DNA from: Buddleja alternifolia
Lineage: Eukaryota > Streptophyta > Magnoliopsida > Lamiales > Scrophulariaceae
Assembly: GCA_019426215.1 (NCBI GenBank)
Contig: CM033402.1
Location: forward strand, 36,258,657-36,322,656
Length of the DNA stretch: 64,000 bases
Reading direction: 5' to 3'
In this document: positions 31,116-42,910 of the stretch, one piece after another
Numbering within the stretch: position 1 is the first letter of the stretch
Layout of the letters: each line of letters starts with the position of its first letter
The notes under the pieces: model-generated
Databases searched by the model: none
Seen by the model: the letters and a program-made list of their open reading frames with translations, nothing else
What the model was told of the DNA's origin: nothing
Program-made: the position numbers and the translations under genes

Positions 31116-32566
31116 ATGGCATTTTCTAAAGTTCCTAAGTTGACCGAGTCAAACTATGACTCATGGAAGGTCAAATCTTTTACATATCTATGTTCATGTG
31201 ATGACGAAATGTGCGATATTATTTCAGATGGACCAATACAAATTCTGAAGGTTATTACCAGAGCGCCTGGAGCCACAGAAGAAACTCCAGATGGCTATGT
31301 TGAGAAGCCTAAACAAGAGTGGTCCACTGATGAGCGTCGAAGAGCAAATCTGGACAATGCTGGTCGAAATGCTTTGTATACAGCTATTGGTGACAACGAT
31401 AATTTATTCAACAAAGTTAAATCATGTAATACCACTAAAGAAATCTGGGATAAGTTGGCCATAATTTGTGGTGGATCAGCTCAAATCAAGGAAAATAAGC
31501 TCTCCATTGCTAAAGAAAATTTTAACAGCTTTAAGATGTTGCCTAATGAGACCCTAGAGCAATTGGACATAAGATTCACATCTCTTGTTACGGAACTTAC
31601 ATCGTTGGGAATGGATTTGCAAAACAAAGAAATGGTGGTTAAGATTTTCAGAAGTCTACCTAGTAGATTTTTTATGAAGACAACCGCAATGAGAGAATCT
31701 AATATGTTGGATCTTTTGAGTCCAGAAGACGCCTTTTCAGAACTCAAGGCATTTGAGTTTGAGTTAAATTCAGCCAGTGATGTTGTGAGTAGTCCGGTAA
31801 TTGAATCTGGAGCGCTCGTAGCATCAATCAAGGGTAAATCGGGTAATAAGGGAAAGGTTCAGATATCAGTGAGGATGAGGAACTAGCGCTTCTAAAAAGA
31901 TTCAAAAAGTTCCTGAGATATGAAAAGAAAGGAAATAGTCCTAAGCATCAAGGACACAGTTCATATCAAGCGCCTGCTCCAATACATCAACAATTTCAAG
32001 CGCCTCAGTATTCTGTTCCTATATCCCAAGCGCCTGTTCAGTACCAAGCGTCTGCTCAAAATGTCTCAGCGCCAGTGGTCTCAAAACCACACAATGCAAG
32101 ATTAACAAATGAACAAAAGATGAAAACTAATATGTGTTATAATTGCAGGAAACCAGGGCACTACCAGGTAAATTGCCCTTATCCAAACGTATCTAAGCCT
32201 TCAAGGCAAGATTACTTGGACAAAAACCAATTCAGGAGCAACCTTTGTCAACAAGGTTTGCTAGCGGAATCAGAACAAGCATTCGCACCTGAAGATTTGG
32301 AGTCTTCAGAGGAGAGTAGTGATGATGATGAGCCAGTGGATGACTCAGCGCTTATTTATCTCATGGCCAAAGATGATGAAGCGTCTCCTAAGGTAAACAC
32401 TGAATTTTCTCTTCCTCTTTCTTATGAAGAATTACTTGACAAAGTCAAAGAATATTATAATGATTGTCAAGTTGCCGCCAAATTATACCAAAATCACTTT
32501 GATATTATTTCATCGCTCAAAAGTGATAAAGTGACGCTCAAAGCAGAGTTGCAAGTTCAGCAATAG
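31116..32566 (+). pseudogene. SIRE-type gag with zinc knuckle
   Basis: ATG at 31116 starts MAFSKVPKLTESNYDSWKVK, the usual Copia gag opening. The capsid-like (UBN2) part follows (IWDKLAIICGGSAQIKENKL, NETLEQLDIRFTSLVTELTS), stopping at 31886. The knuckle CYNCRKPGHYQVNC is read in another frame from about 32130, so at least one frameshift lies between. Acidic and Ser-rich sequence follows up to a TAG at 32564. Gag would form the cytoplasmic virus-like particle that packages the RNA; this copy cannot do so intact. Confidence 0.85.
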
Positions 32567-33343
32567 TGCATTGAGAAAAACCAATTGCTTGAGAGTGAAA
32601 TAATCCAGTTGAAAAGTGATCTTGATATGATAGTCAAGAGAGAAGCTGAGCTGATCGCTAGACTTGCTAAATCAGAACAGCTCGTCTCATTATTGTCTAA
32701 AGCATCAAGAAAGCTTAGACAATGTGACTGAGGTAACAAGATTATTTGGTGAAAAGACCGGTTTAGGATGCAATAAATTCGGTTAACAACCAAACAAATC
32801 TAAAGTTACGGCAAACAACAAAGGAAAGGGTGTTTTCTTTGTTAAAGAAGGTTCACAAAGACAAACGCTAAATGAACCAAGCGACAATGGTACGAGGCCA
32901 AATGAGAAAGCCAAAGCTGACTCAGGCAAAGGAAAGGAAAAAGCAAATGATTCACAAAGACGGGTTCATTCAAACGCTCAAAAGGCTAAGGATAAACCTG
33001 TCCACTGTGAATCAAGTGCTAAGCGTCCAGCATCAAAAGCGCACCCTAAGCCAGCGCCAAGGAAATACTAGCGTCAATATTCACAACGGTCTAGATCATA
33101 TTATCGCTACTATGATGATTATAACTATGACTATGATTATGATTACTATTATAATCGAGGATATTACTATACACCCAAACAACACACACAACACAATGTG
33201 AAACCCAAGAAGGCCAGTATTCCTACAATGAAGACTAGGCAAATATGAGTTCCTAAAGTTCTAATTCAAACTAACAATGCTACTAATGTTGAAGGACCCA
33301 AGCAACAATGGGTACCTAAACAGAAATAGAACTTCCCTTTTGA

Positions 33344-36300
33344 TTGCAGGTACCTAGATCTAAAGCCAATACATCTGTTTGGTACTTCGATAGTGGATCG
33401 TCAAGGCGCATGACTGGTTCCAAAGATCTTCTGATCAACTATCGAGCTGCCAATGGTCCTCAGGTTGTATTTGGTGATAACTCCAAAGGTAAAACCAAAG
33501 TTATAGGTACTGTGCATAGGGGGAACATCATGATAAGTGATGTTTATTATGTTGAGGGTCTGAAGCACAATTTATTAAGCATAAGTCAATTTTGTGATAA
33601 AGGCTTTGAAGTCATATTCTCAAGTGACTGTTGCTATATAAATGACGCTAAGACTAAGTCTACTAAATTGAAAGGTAAAAGAACAAACAATGTATATTTG
33701 GTAGATTGGGGTTCAACACTTGATAACAACCCAACATGTTTTGTTGCTAAAAATGAATCTAAAACGGGTTGGTTATGGCATAGAAAAATGAATCACCTCA
33801 ACTTTAAGACAATCTCTCAGCTTATAAATCTAAATCTTGTAGAGGGATTACCAAAAGGACCATTTTACAAGGATCGCCTTTGTGACGCTTGTCAAATGGG
33901 AAAACAAGTTAAATCATCTTTTAAAAGAAAACCTCATCTATCTACCTCTAGAATACTTGAACTACTTCACATGGATCTGTTTGGATCCATTCAAACTATT
34001 AGTGTGAGTGATAAAAGGTATACTTTGGTGATAGTACATGATTTCTCTCGATTTGCTTGGGTGGAATTTCGTTCATCAAAAGATGAAACATGTGACAAGT
34101 TAACAACGCTTATTCGGCAACTTCAAACAGTGAGAAATCTTAAGGTTGCAAGAATAAGAAGCGATCACGGTACTGAGTTTACTAACAAAGTTGTTGAGAA
34201 GTTTTGTGCAGAGAATAGAATACATCATGAGTATTAAGCTCCCAGAACTCCCCAACAGAATGGTGTTGCTGAGCGCCGGAACAGAACGCTCAAGGAAGCT
34301 GCTAGGACAATGTTAGCAGAGTCCAAGCTTCCTTCTAGGTTTGAAGCGATCAACACTGCCTGTTACACTCAAAACCGTTGCATGATTAACAAACAACATG
34401 GGAAAACTCCATATGAACTGTGGAAGGGACGTAAGCCAAATGTCTCATACTTTCATGTCTTTGGTTCTAAATGTTTTATTCATAACAATGGATCTCAAAG
34501 CCTAAAGACATTTGATCCTAAAGCGGATGAGGGAATCTTTCTAGGCTACGCCAAGAATGGAAAGAATTTTCGCATCTTAAACAAGATCAAATCAAAGGTT
34601 GAAGAATCTATTCATGCTGTTTTTGATGATGCTAACCAAGAACTGAGTAAGGTTAATGTGAATGATGTAGGAGTTGAAGATCTATGTCATCAAGTGTCTA
34701 AGATTACAATTGATGATGATAGTGACGACGATGATGAGATCTCAGTGCCACCTCTTAAGATTATTCGTGAGGATATTTTGGATAATAATGCAAGATCTGC
34801 TTATGATCATGAAGAGAGTGATCATCAAGAGCAAACAAAAATCAGTGAACTTGAAGCGCCTACGCAAGAGAGTAGTCAAGCGTCTGATCGTTAAGCGCCT
34901 GTTCAACCTCTTAAACCATTCCAACCAGATAGACTATGGCTACGTGATCATCCACCTGAGCAGATTATTGAAGATATTGAAGCGCCTGTTAGGACTAGAG
35001 CTGCTACATTTAATGAGGCTATGTTCGCAAGCTTTCTATCTTAAATAGAGCTTAAGAAAGTGAATGAAGCACTAAGCGATCCAAGTCGGATTGAAGCCAT
35101 GCAAGAAGAGCTTAATCAATTTGAGCGTAGTAAGGTTTGGACACTAGTACCAAGACCAATTCACTAAGGAGTTATTGGAACTAGATGGGTATATAGAAAC
35201 AAGATAGATGAGAATAGAACAAGGCCAATTCGTTCCTCAAGGATATTGCCAAGAGGAAGGAATTAATTTTGATGAGACATATGCTCCTGTCGCCCGTCTT
35301 GAAGCGATTCGTATGTTTCTAGCGTATGCAGCGTTCAACAAGTTTACAGTGTATCAAATGAACGTGAAGAGTGCCTTCCTGAATGGTAAACTCCAAGAAA
35401 AAGTATATGTGGAGCAACCACCGGGATTCATCAACAACCATGGTAAGGGTATGGTTTACAAGCTAGACAAAATGCTTTATGGGCTTAAGCAAGCACCCCG
35501 AGCATGGTATGACACTCTCTCTATTTTCCTTATTGGTAAAGGCTTTTCAAAAGGCAGCGTTGATACAACGTTATTTAAGATTACCAATGATGAAGATATT
35601 CTCTTAGTCTAAATTTATGTTGATGATATTATATTTGGTTCTACTAACAAACGTCTGTGTGAGAAATTTTCGAAAATGATGCAAGAACAATTTGAAATGA
35701 GCATGATGGGTGAATTAACTTTTTACTTAGGATTACAAGTTAAACAACTCCCTAATGGCATATTTATTAATCAAGCTAAATATACAAGAGATATGATTAA
35801 GAAATTTGGTATGAAAAATGCATCATATTCAAAAATTCCAATGAGCCAAACGCTTAAGTTAGATAAAGATGAAAGTGGAAAGAAAGTTGATATCACTAAC
35901 TATAGAGGTATCATTGGATCACTTCTTTATCTTACTGCTAGTAGACCTGATATTATGTTATCGGTATGCATGTGTGCACGGTTTCAAGCCGATCCTAAGG
36001 AGTCACACTTAATTGCTGCCAAGAAGATCTTTAAATACCTAAAAAGCACACAAAATATGGGCTTATGGTATCCTAGGGACTCTCCTTTTGAAATAATTGG
36101 TTACTCAGATGCAGATTTTGCAGGTTGCAAAATAGATCGTAAGAGCACTAGTGGTACATGTCAATTTCTAGGTGATAGGTTAGTTTCATGGCATAGTAAG
36201 AAACAACAATCGATAGCTACCCCCACAGCCGAAGCTGAGTATGTAGCTGCAGGAAGTTGTTGTGCACAAGTGTTATGGATGAGGCAACAGCTTAGAGATT

Positions 36301-36562
36301 ATGGTATAATCCTAGGTCCAACCCCCATTCATTGTGATAACCAAAGCGCTCTAGCCATGACTCAAACCCTGTTCTTCACTCCAGAACCAAACATATTGAC
36401 ATTAGATACCATTTTCTTCGTGACCATGTTCAAAAGAAAGATATCTCTATGCATTTTATTGGAACTGACAAACAATTGGCAGATATCTGCACCAAAGCGC
36501 TCAATGAACAACGCTTTCTCACTTTGATAAGTGAACTAGGTATGATCGACTTAAACGCTTAA
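33344..36562 (+). pseudogene. Copia pol: protease, integrase, reverse transcriptase, RNase H
   Basis: Domains in order: aspartic protease (SVWYFDSGSSRRMTGS, about 33378); GAG-pre-integrase zinc region (LWHRKMNHLNF, CDACQMGKQVKSSFK, about 33770-33910); integrase core (HMDLFGSIQ, IRSDHGTEF, then PQQNGVAERRNRTLKEAAR after a stop at 34235); RT (FDETYAPVARLEAIRMFLAY, YQMNVKSAFLNG, IYVDDIIFGSTN); RNase H (YSDADFAGCKIDRKSTSGT, SWHSKKQQSIATPTAEAEY, HCDNQSALAM). Stops at 34235, 34892, 35041, 35164 and 35610, and a frameshift at about 36370, break it. The RT active-site motif YVDD is still readable. All domains are present in Copia order. Confidence 0.92.
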
Positions 36563-36962
36563 TCATTATGCATCATATTTTGGTAGGCATATAATTTAAG
36601 GGGAATCCACTTTATTTATGTCAAAATTTTTTGAAAGTTGTTACAAGTTATTAAACTTAGGGGGAACTTTAAAATTGTACTTGAAACATATTCCAAGCGT
36701 CAATAATCAAAAACTTTCATATGCATGATCATCAACACTCAGAATTATTTATGCACAATATGTTGACGCTAAAATATAAAAGGATCTTGATTTCAAGCGT
36801 CAAGATAACACAAGTTTAAAAAAAAATCTGTGTCATTTAAAACACAATTTTTGCAGAAAATTATTTACTTTACTCTCTGCACAATTACTCTGCAAATTTT
36901 ACTCTCTCTCGTTCTCTCTTTCAAAGCAAAAGAAAATCTTAGTTCATCTCTTTCACTAAAAA

Positions 36963-39900
36963 ATGGCACCAAAGAAATCTGTTTCTACTTCGGCCGAGCC
37001 TATCATCAAGGTTACTGAAGCCCTTGTTGTCGATTGGAAATTTCTTTATGAGCAACCTCAGATCAATCTAACTGATATGACGGACATGGTAACCAAGGCT
37101 GGGCTCAAAACATTCTTGACTAAGTATTCCTATTTGTTTCCAACGGAAGTTGACATCTTCTGGAAAACTGCTAAACTCTCCGCAGATAAGAAGTCTATCT
37201 CTTGTCTCATTCCTCTATCCAAGAAGGAGCCACCAAAGGAATTTGATTTGTCTGTTGTTTCCATTGCCAAGAACTTCAATCTTCCAAATGAGGGTGAGGC
37301 ATTGGATAGTGTTACTTTAGAACAAATCAAAAACGCATGGATGACTATGAGTGCATATGACGGAGTACCATACAAACAACACTTTGAAAAGAAAGATTTA
37401 GTGTCTACCGACTAATGGCTGATTTCTGCAGCAAAATCATAGAATGTCGAGTGGGTACCTTTGATATGGTAAACCCAGTTCAATTTCAGATGATGACGGC
37501 GATACTCCTCAACCTCAAGATAAATTGGAGTGAGTATGTATTTGGAAGGTTTAGAGATTGTTTAAGCGCCCCAAATAAACCTTATGGGTTTATTTTGAGC
37601 GACCTATTGTATCAATCAGAGTGTGTCTACTCATCTGGTCAACCACTGAACAAGACCAAGATGCTGGGAAGAAAAATTCTGAACAATCTGTTCAATCCTC
37701 CCAAGGTTGGTGGTGCTGCTAGACCACTCTCTGAGCGTCTGGAAGTTTGCAAAGCGTCAGATGAAGAAGCTGAGCGTCCAGTTCCATAAGAAGCCGTGAA
37801 GCATCCGGCTGCTACAAAGAAGAGGGCTCCCAGAAAGCCCAAGGCTCAAGTCATTCCTTCTCCTCAAAAGTATGATGTGGACACTGATGAGGATGCAGAG
37901 GATAAGATACCTCTCATCAGGCGTAGGAAGGTGGAAGGGATTATTAAACAAATAGACTTTGAGGAACGATCTGTCGCTCCTCCCGCTCAAACGCTAAAAC
38001 TAGTTGAAGGAGTAAATGTAAAGAAAATTTTCAAGTGTTGCAGGACAAGCAAGCGTCGAGCTGCTCCTGTTCCTGAAGAGCGTGAGATTGTTGAGCCAAG
38101 CGCTCAAGTTGCTGTTGAGACAAGTTCTTAGGGTAAGTTTATTTCTTCCCACAGCATTTCTTTTCCGACCTCTGTAGAAGATCCTGCTCTTATAGAGGAT
38201 AGTTCTTATGTTACAGCTTTAGTTTCAGCTGCTGCTGAAGCATCAACAGACGTCCACCTGGATGTTGAGATGACAAATGTTGTGGCTATTGCCAAAGATG
38301 TTGCCGCAGAAGCTGCTACACTTGAAGTAGAGGAACCTGCTCCCTAAGAGATTCAAGCGTCAACTAGTGTTCCGACTATAACAGAGGCATGCTTAGAAAG
38401 TTAGAGTGTTGCTGAAGATGTTACAAAGCCAAGGCATTTCTTCAAGCTGGACCCATTGAAGACGATTGATCATTCAATCAATTTTATGCCCCCAGCGCTC
38501 GAAGAAGACTTCATTTCAGCAGGATATAATGAAAAAAGATACATTAATGCTGAGAATGAGGTAGCTTCATTAATTGACATCGACAATCAAATCAGGGATA
38601 TAGTGTTCAACAGTGAGCTGACAGAAATTGAGGAGAAATACTATCTGGCGGTTCAACTCGGTAAAACTCCTGATCAGATACCGTCTTTCCTTATTCTTCA
38701 ACAAGACAGACAAGGAAGCAGAACTCCTAAGTGTGATGTGGATCTGGCTTACTATCTAGACTATGGGCACAGCAAGTCAACCGGTTTCGCTTTAAGGGAC
38801 TACAACATCAAAGTATATGATCCTTTTCGCCCAATCTTTCTCAATCCATTTGAAGCCGTTTTGAACAGAGAAGGCTACACACACTTTCCTCTCATTGCAC
38901 ACAGTGAAGAGAACTTGAATTCTGCCAATCCACTTCTTCTGTGGAAAAATAAAGGAATTCACACCGGTGAGCATCTAGCATCTCTCACAGATGTGATCCA
39001 GACTGAAGCTGATGCATATTTTGATAGCGTCTGGAATGCTAACTATCAAACTGATAGATATCACTCTGAATCTATCAGAGATACTCATCATGACGGCGTT
39101 AAAGCTATGATTAACGCTGGGACAGATTACTGTATGGCCGAGGTAAATTGGGTTGAAGCGTATGTGGGTCATAAATACACTTTCCCGGAGTTAGTTCAAG
39201 CTCCTCACTTATTTGGCATAGGCATGCATGACAAGAAGCGTCAGTTTGCCAAGTATTGCCTTAAGAAGCGTCAACTAAGAGTTAGACCTGTTCTCAAGCT
39301 CCCACTAATTCGACATCAAATTGAGCAGTGTTTGCGTCAAGAGCTTCACAGACTGTACATTACTCCTCTTCACTTTAACGCTCATACATCAACCAGTGGC
39401 AGTACTTCAATATCTAGCTTGAATTTTGCTCCAAGCCATTGCGATGATAACTTCAATATGATGGTGAAGATTTTGACTCCCGTCTCTTTTTTCGACAGAA
39501 TCTTCACTGCCAATCTCAGAAACTGGAACGGTTCAATAATCTATCCCTTTCGAGGATTCCCTTGCTCTCATCTATTCGCCAAGAGGTACTCAGTCATTAT
39601 GAGTTTGTCCTCTCTTTGCTGGAAAGAAATCAGGGACTGGCTCAGGCTATATATCCTTATCTGGAAGAATATTATAATTCGTATGTTCCTGAATCTCAAC
39701 GTCTTCAAAGTCTTCCAATAGACAGGTTGATTGGATTCTCTAGGAATTACTGCCCAGATGCGATCTTCTCTATTTGCCAAGCGCCGTCCAAAATCTTTCT
39801 AAATCATGTGTTGGATATCATTGGTCCAATGTACATCAGGGCCATAGATAGTCCCCTCCGCACATTCATTCAAGGGACCTGCATCTTTCGTTCCAGGCTG

Positions 39901-41123
39901 ACTGTACTTCTGGCAGCTGCTTCAGATTCCTATGCTACTCTCGCCTCTTGGAACTTCCAATTTGATGACTTTCGTCAAGATGAGTCAGTGATTGAGGAAG
40001 TGCCTACTAAGTTGGTTGAAGAATCCATACCAGCGTCGACTTCAAAAGTTGCAAGTCTTCCAGCGCCTGCTGAAGAACCAGTTCAAGCGTCTCCACCAAA
40101 AGCTATTCCTGACGCTCCTAAACTCGTTGATTCTGTTGCTGCTGATACTGCTGAGGATCTTCAAACTGATGTACGAGGTACAATTTTTGATCCTGCATAT
40201 GAAGGTCCCCTTGACTCACTCAAGCATACATCCAGATTCAAGCGACCGGCTAGCTACTCAAGCGGTTCCATCAGTTGTGAGTCAAGCATTTGGACTTTGC
40301 TGAAATCTGCCTTAGAGGAGATGAGCAATCAAGCTACTCAAAATGAAGAATCCCTCCACTGGATTAAGACAGATCTGGCAAAGATTGAATGAACGCTCAA
40401 ATAGGCCACATGAAAGGTTCTGCTCAAGCGGCTGTTGATGAGTGTCGTAGAGAATTTCAAGAGATGAATGATGCTACCAATGCTAAGCTTCTCGCAATGA
40501 ACGAACAGTTCGACAAACGTTTTAATGATATTAAAGCTTCATTATCTCAGATTGCCTTTCAAGTTTGTCTACTCACAGAACATTTTTTGAAGGTTGATGA
40601 TGGCAATAAGGGGGAAGAGAAGAGAAAAGAAGAGAAGAAAAGAGCGTCTGGTTCAAGAGCTCAAGATCCTCCTCTACCGCCGAAGCATCAGAAATTATCT
40701 ACCCTCCCATCTTGGAAAACAACTTATGGAGTAAGTGATCCTGCTGGAGCGCCTAGTAGAATGCTAAGAGAACCTCCACTAGCAATTTATCCAAATCTAC
40801 CAATACCTACTAGAGCACGGCTTGAACAGTTTGACATTCCTCTTCAAAGAGCATCTATTCCAGAACCGACAGAGCCAAGAATTTTAGCTGAAGAGAGGCA
40901 GATGTCTGACTTCAACCGAACTTTCAGAATTTGCTTAAGGTATATAGGTATTGACCCGATTGAATGGGACAGACACTTTGTAGCTTTCAAGAAGAGACAA
41001 AAGGAAGAGAATAAGCTCATAATAGACAAAGATCATGAAGTGATGATGACTTTGGAAGATAGCATAACTAAAGCTATTCGAGCTGAAATACCCAAGCGAT
41101 ACATAGTTAGACCAAGTCGTTAA
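36963..41123 (+). pseudogene. Env-like extra ORF region of the SIRE-type element
   Basis: After pol and a short spacer, ATG at 36963 opens MAPKKSVSTSAEPIIKVTEA. The homologous reading continues through several stops: VNPVQFQMMTAILLNLKINW and SDLLYQSECVYSSGQPLNKT (about 37460-37650), a charged low-complexity part, a long open stretch 38456-39721, then 39562-40392 and 40389-41123 in other frames. The end has a coiled, Lys/Glu-rich part (EEKRKEEKKRASGSRA). SIRE-lineage elements carry a long ORF here, often called env-like or 'putative plant transposon protein'; whether it ever acted as an envelope is unknown. No clear signal peptide or membrane segment was seen. Confidence 0.8.
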
Positions 41124-41355
41124 GACTTCTTGATTTACATTATCTATATTCTTATCTCTTATGAAATTTTTGTTTAGTTGTAAAAATGCTTGTAGACATT
41201 GACATATATAAAATGCATTTTTTCAGCTGAAACAACTCGTTGAAGCGTAACTAACATCAACTAACTTTATCTAATCAAAGCTAACTTTTATTTCGGGCTG
41301 TCTAACTCTTGAACTATAAAAGAGTAAGTATTGCCATTATCAAAAAAGGGGGAAT

Positions 41356-42910
41356 TGTTAGGAATTTCATGTTAGATGTTTTGATGATGACAAATAGGAA
41401 TTTATGTTAGACCCCAAAATATGTAAGTTTGATTTTAGTAGAAATCATGTATAAGCTTTGAAGCATTAGATTTGTAATAGGCTTTATAGGCTTCGTTTTG
41501 TTTTTATTCTAGATTGATAGGCTAAGTAGTCTTAGGCTGAGCGTCTGATGAATTCTGAGTGAGCTTATCAGTAGTAAAGTTTGAAGACTCAAGCGCCTGA
41601 AGTCTGAATGAAGATGAAGTTTCCAAGCGTCTCAATGACCAGCTATATCAAGCGTCATCTTATAGGACAGAAGTAATTCAAGAATGGATAAGAGTCTATC
41701 AATAATGGATTTCACCTGAATTTATTTTCAAGTCCAGAAGGAGTTTAATGCAATTATTCTCAGTGCATTAAGTACCAACGGACATTTAATTCAAATGCAT
41801 TAAATTCTGATAAGAGCATTAAATGTGATAAGCACTTTCAGACGTACGGAGAAACCACCTTATTGAATTGTCAACTATTCACAGACTGCAGCACCAACTT
41901 TTGTGCAGCAGATTTTCAGGAAAAAGGACAAAAGTGGTTCACTCGCGGAAGTGAGAAACACGCGCCTGTGCATGTGTCAAACGAACACTTTTTCCAAGAA
42001 TGCCTATAAATAGGATTTCAACAACAAGCCAAAAAGAACGATCCACTCTAAGCCAAATTGCTGTTGCATTGAAGTCTCATTCCTTAAAATCTTAAAAAAT
42101 CCAGAATATTCAAGCAAACATTTTCCTTGCTTTTCTTCATTTCCTAAGGCAGCCAACCAAATATCTCAACCATTCTTTTTAGAGAAACCTACACTACTAT
42201 TGAGATATTCCCAGTTGTTTGAATTTTATCAAAATCAAACAAATCGTTTAGAAAAACCTTATCCAAGCCTCGCGATCTGTGTAAAATCGAAGTTGGATAC
42301 TTGCATTATTTTTGGGTGAAAGAAGCAAGGGGATAGAAGTGATTTGGAGCAAAAATCTGTGTGATCAAGGAGCTCAAGTCATCAACATCCATCTTTCCCT
42401 AATTTGTAGAAGTTTCTGTGTGATTCTTTGAGAACCATCTTAGTGGATTGCCTCTAAGTGTTCAAGGAGAAGAAGGACGTAGTTGGGATTACACCACTCA
42501 ACGAACCTTATAATTATTGTGTTCTTTACTTTACAGTCATTTTTCATATTATTATATCTTTGTATAAATCTGTTAAGTAAAACTCAAGTGAACGCTAAGC
42601 AACTAAAACACTTTCTGTGACGCTAAAAGCTTTCATAAAGGAAGACTCCAAAATCATTCCGTTGTGCTAACAATGATCAAAGAACTGAACGCTTAAACCC
42701 ATTTGGTTAAAGTATTCAAATCTTAAAGTCTAAAGTTAACTTTCTAAAAACAATCTTCATTAGACGCTCAGTCGAAGCGTCTATATTTCAAGTAAACGCT
42801 TAGTCAAGCGTCCAAAACATTTTAATACGAATCTTTTTGAAGTCGAAAAAGACTTTAGGGTCTATTCATCCCCCCTTCTAGACCCTTTCGTATGCCACTT
42901 GGGACCAACA
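41356..42910 (+). repeat. 3' LTR of the SIRE-type element
   Basis: 1555 bp, from TGTTAGGAATTTC (right after the polypurine tract at 41342-41354) to GGGACCAACA. It has a TATA-like CCTATAAATAGG at about 42003 and a C/T-rich end resembling the 5' remnant. TGTT...AACA inverted ends. Confidence 0.9.

Larger units (their letters stand above)
30806..42910 (+). mobile_element. SIRE/Maximus-type Ty1/copia retrotransposon, 5'-truncated and decayed
   Basis: A 12.1-kb element with a complete 3' LTR (41356-42910, 1555 bp), only the last about 210 bp of the 5' LTR (30806-31015), a PBS (TGGTATCAGAGCGG, 31018-31031), gag, pol in Copia order (protease, integrase, RT, RNase H), an extra env-like region (36963-41123) and a polypurine tract (AAAAAAGGGGGAA, 41342-41354). 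Long LTRs plus an extra ORF after pol are typical of the SIRE/Maximus lineage. Many in-frame stops and some frameshifts make it non-coding today. Because the 5' LTR is cut, no TSD can be read. It removed or replaced the right end of the Harbinger transposon. Confidence 0.9.
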
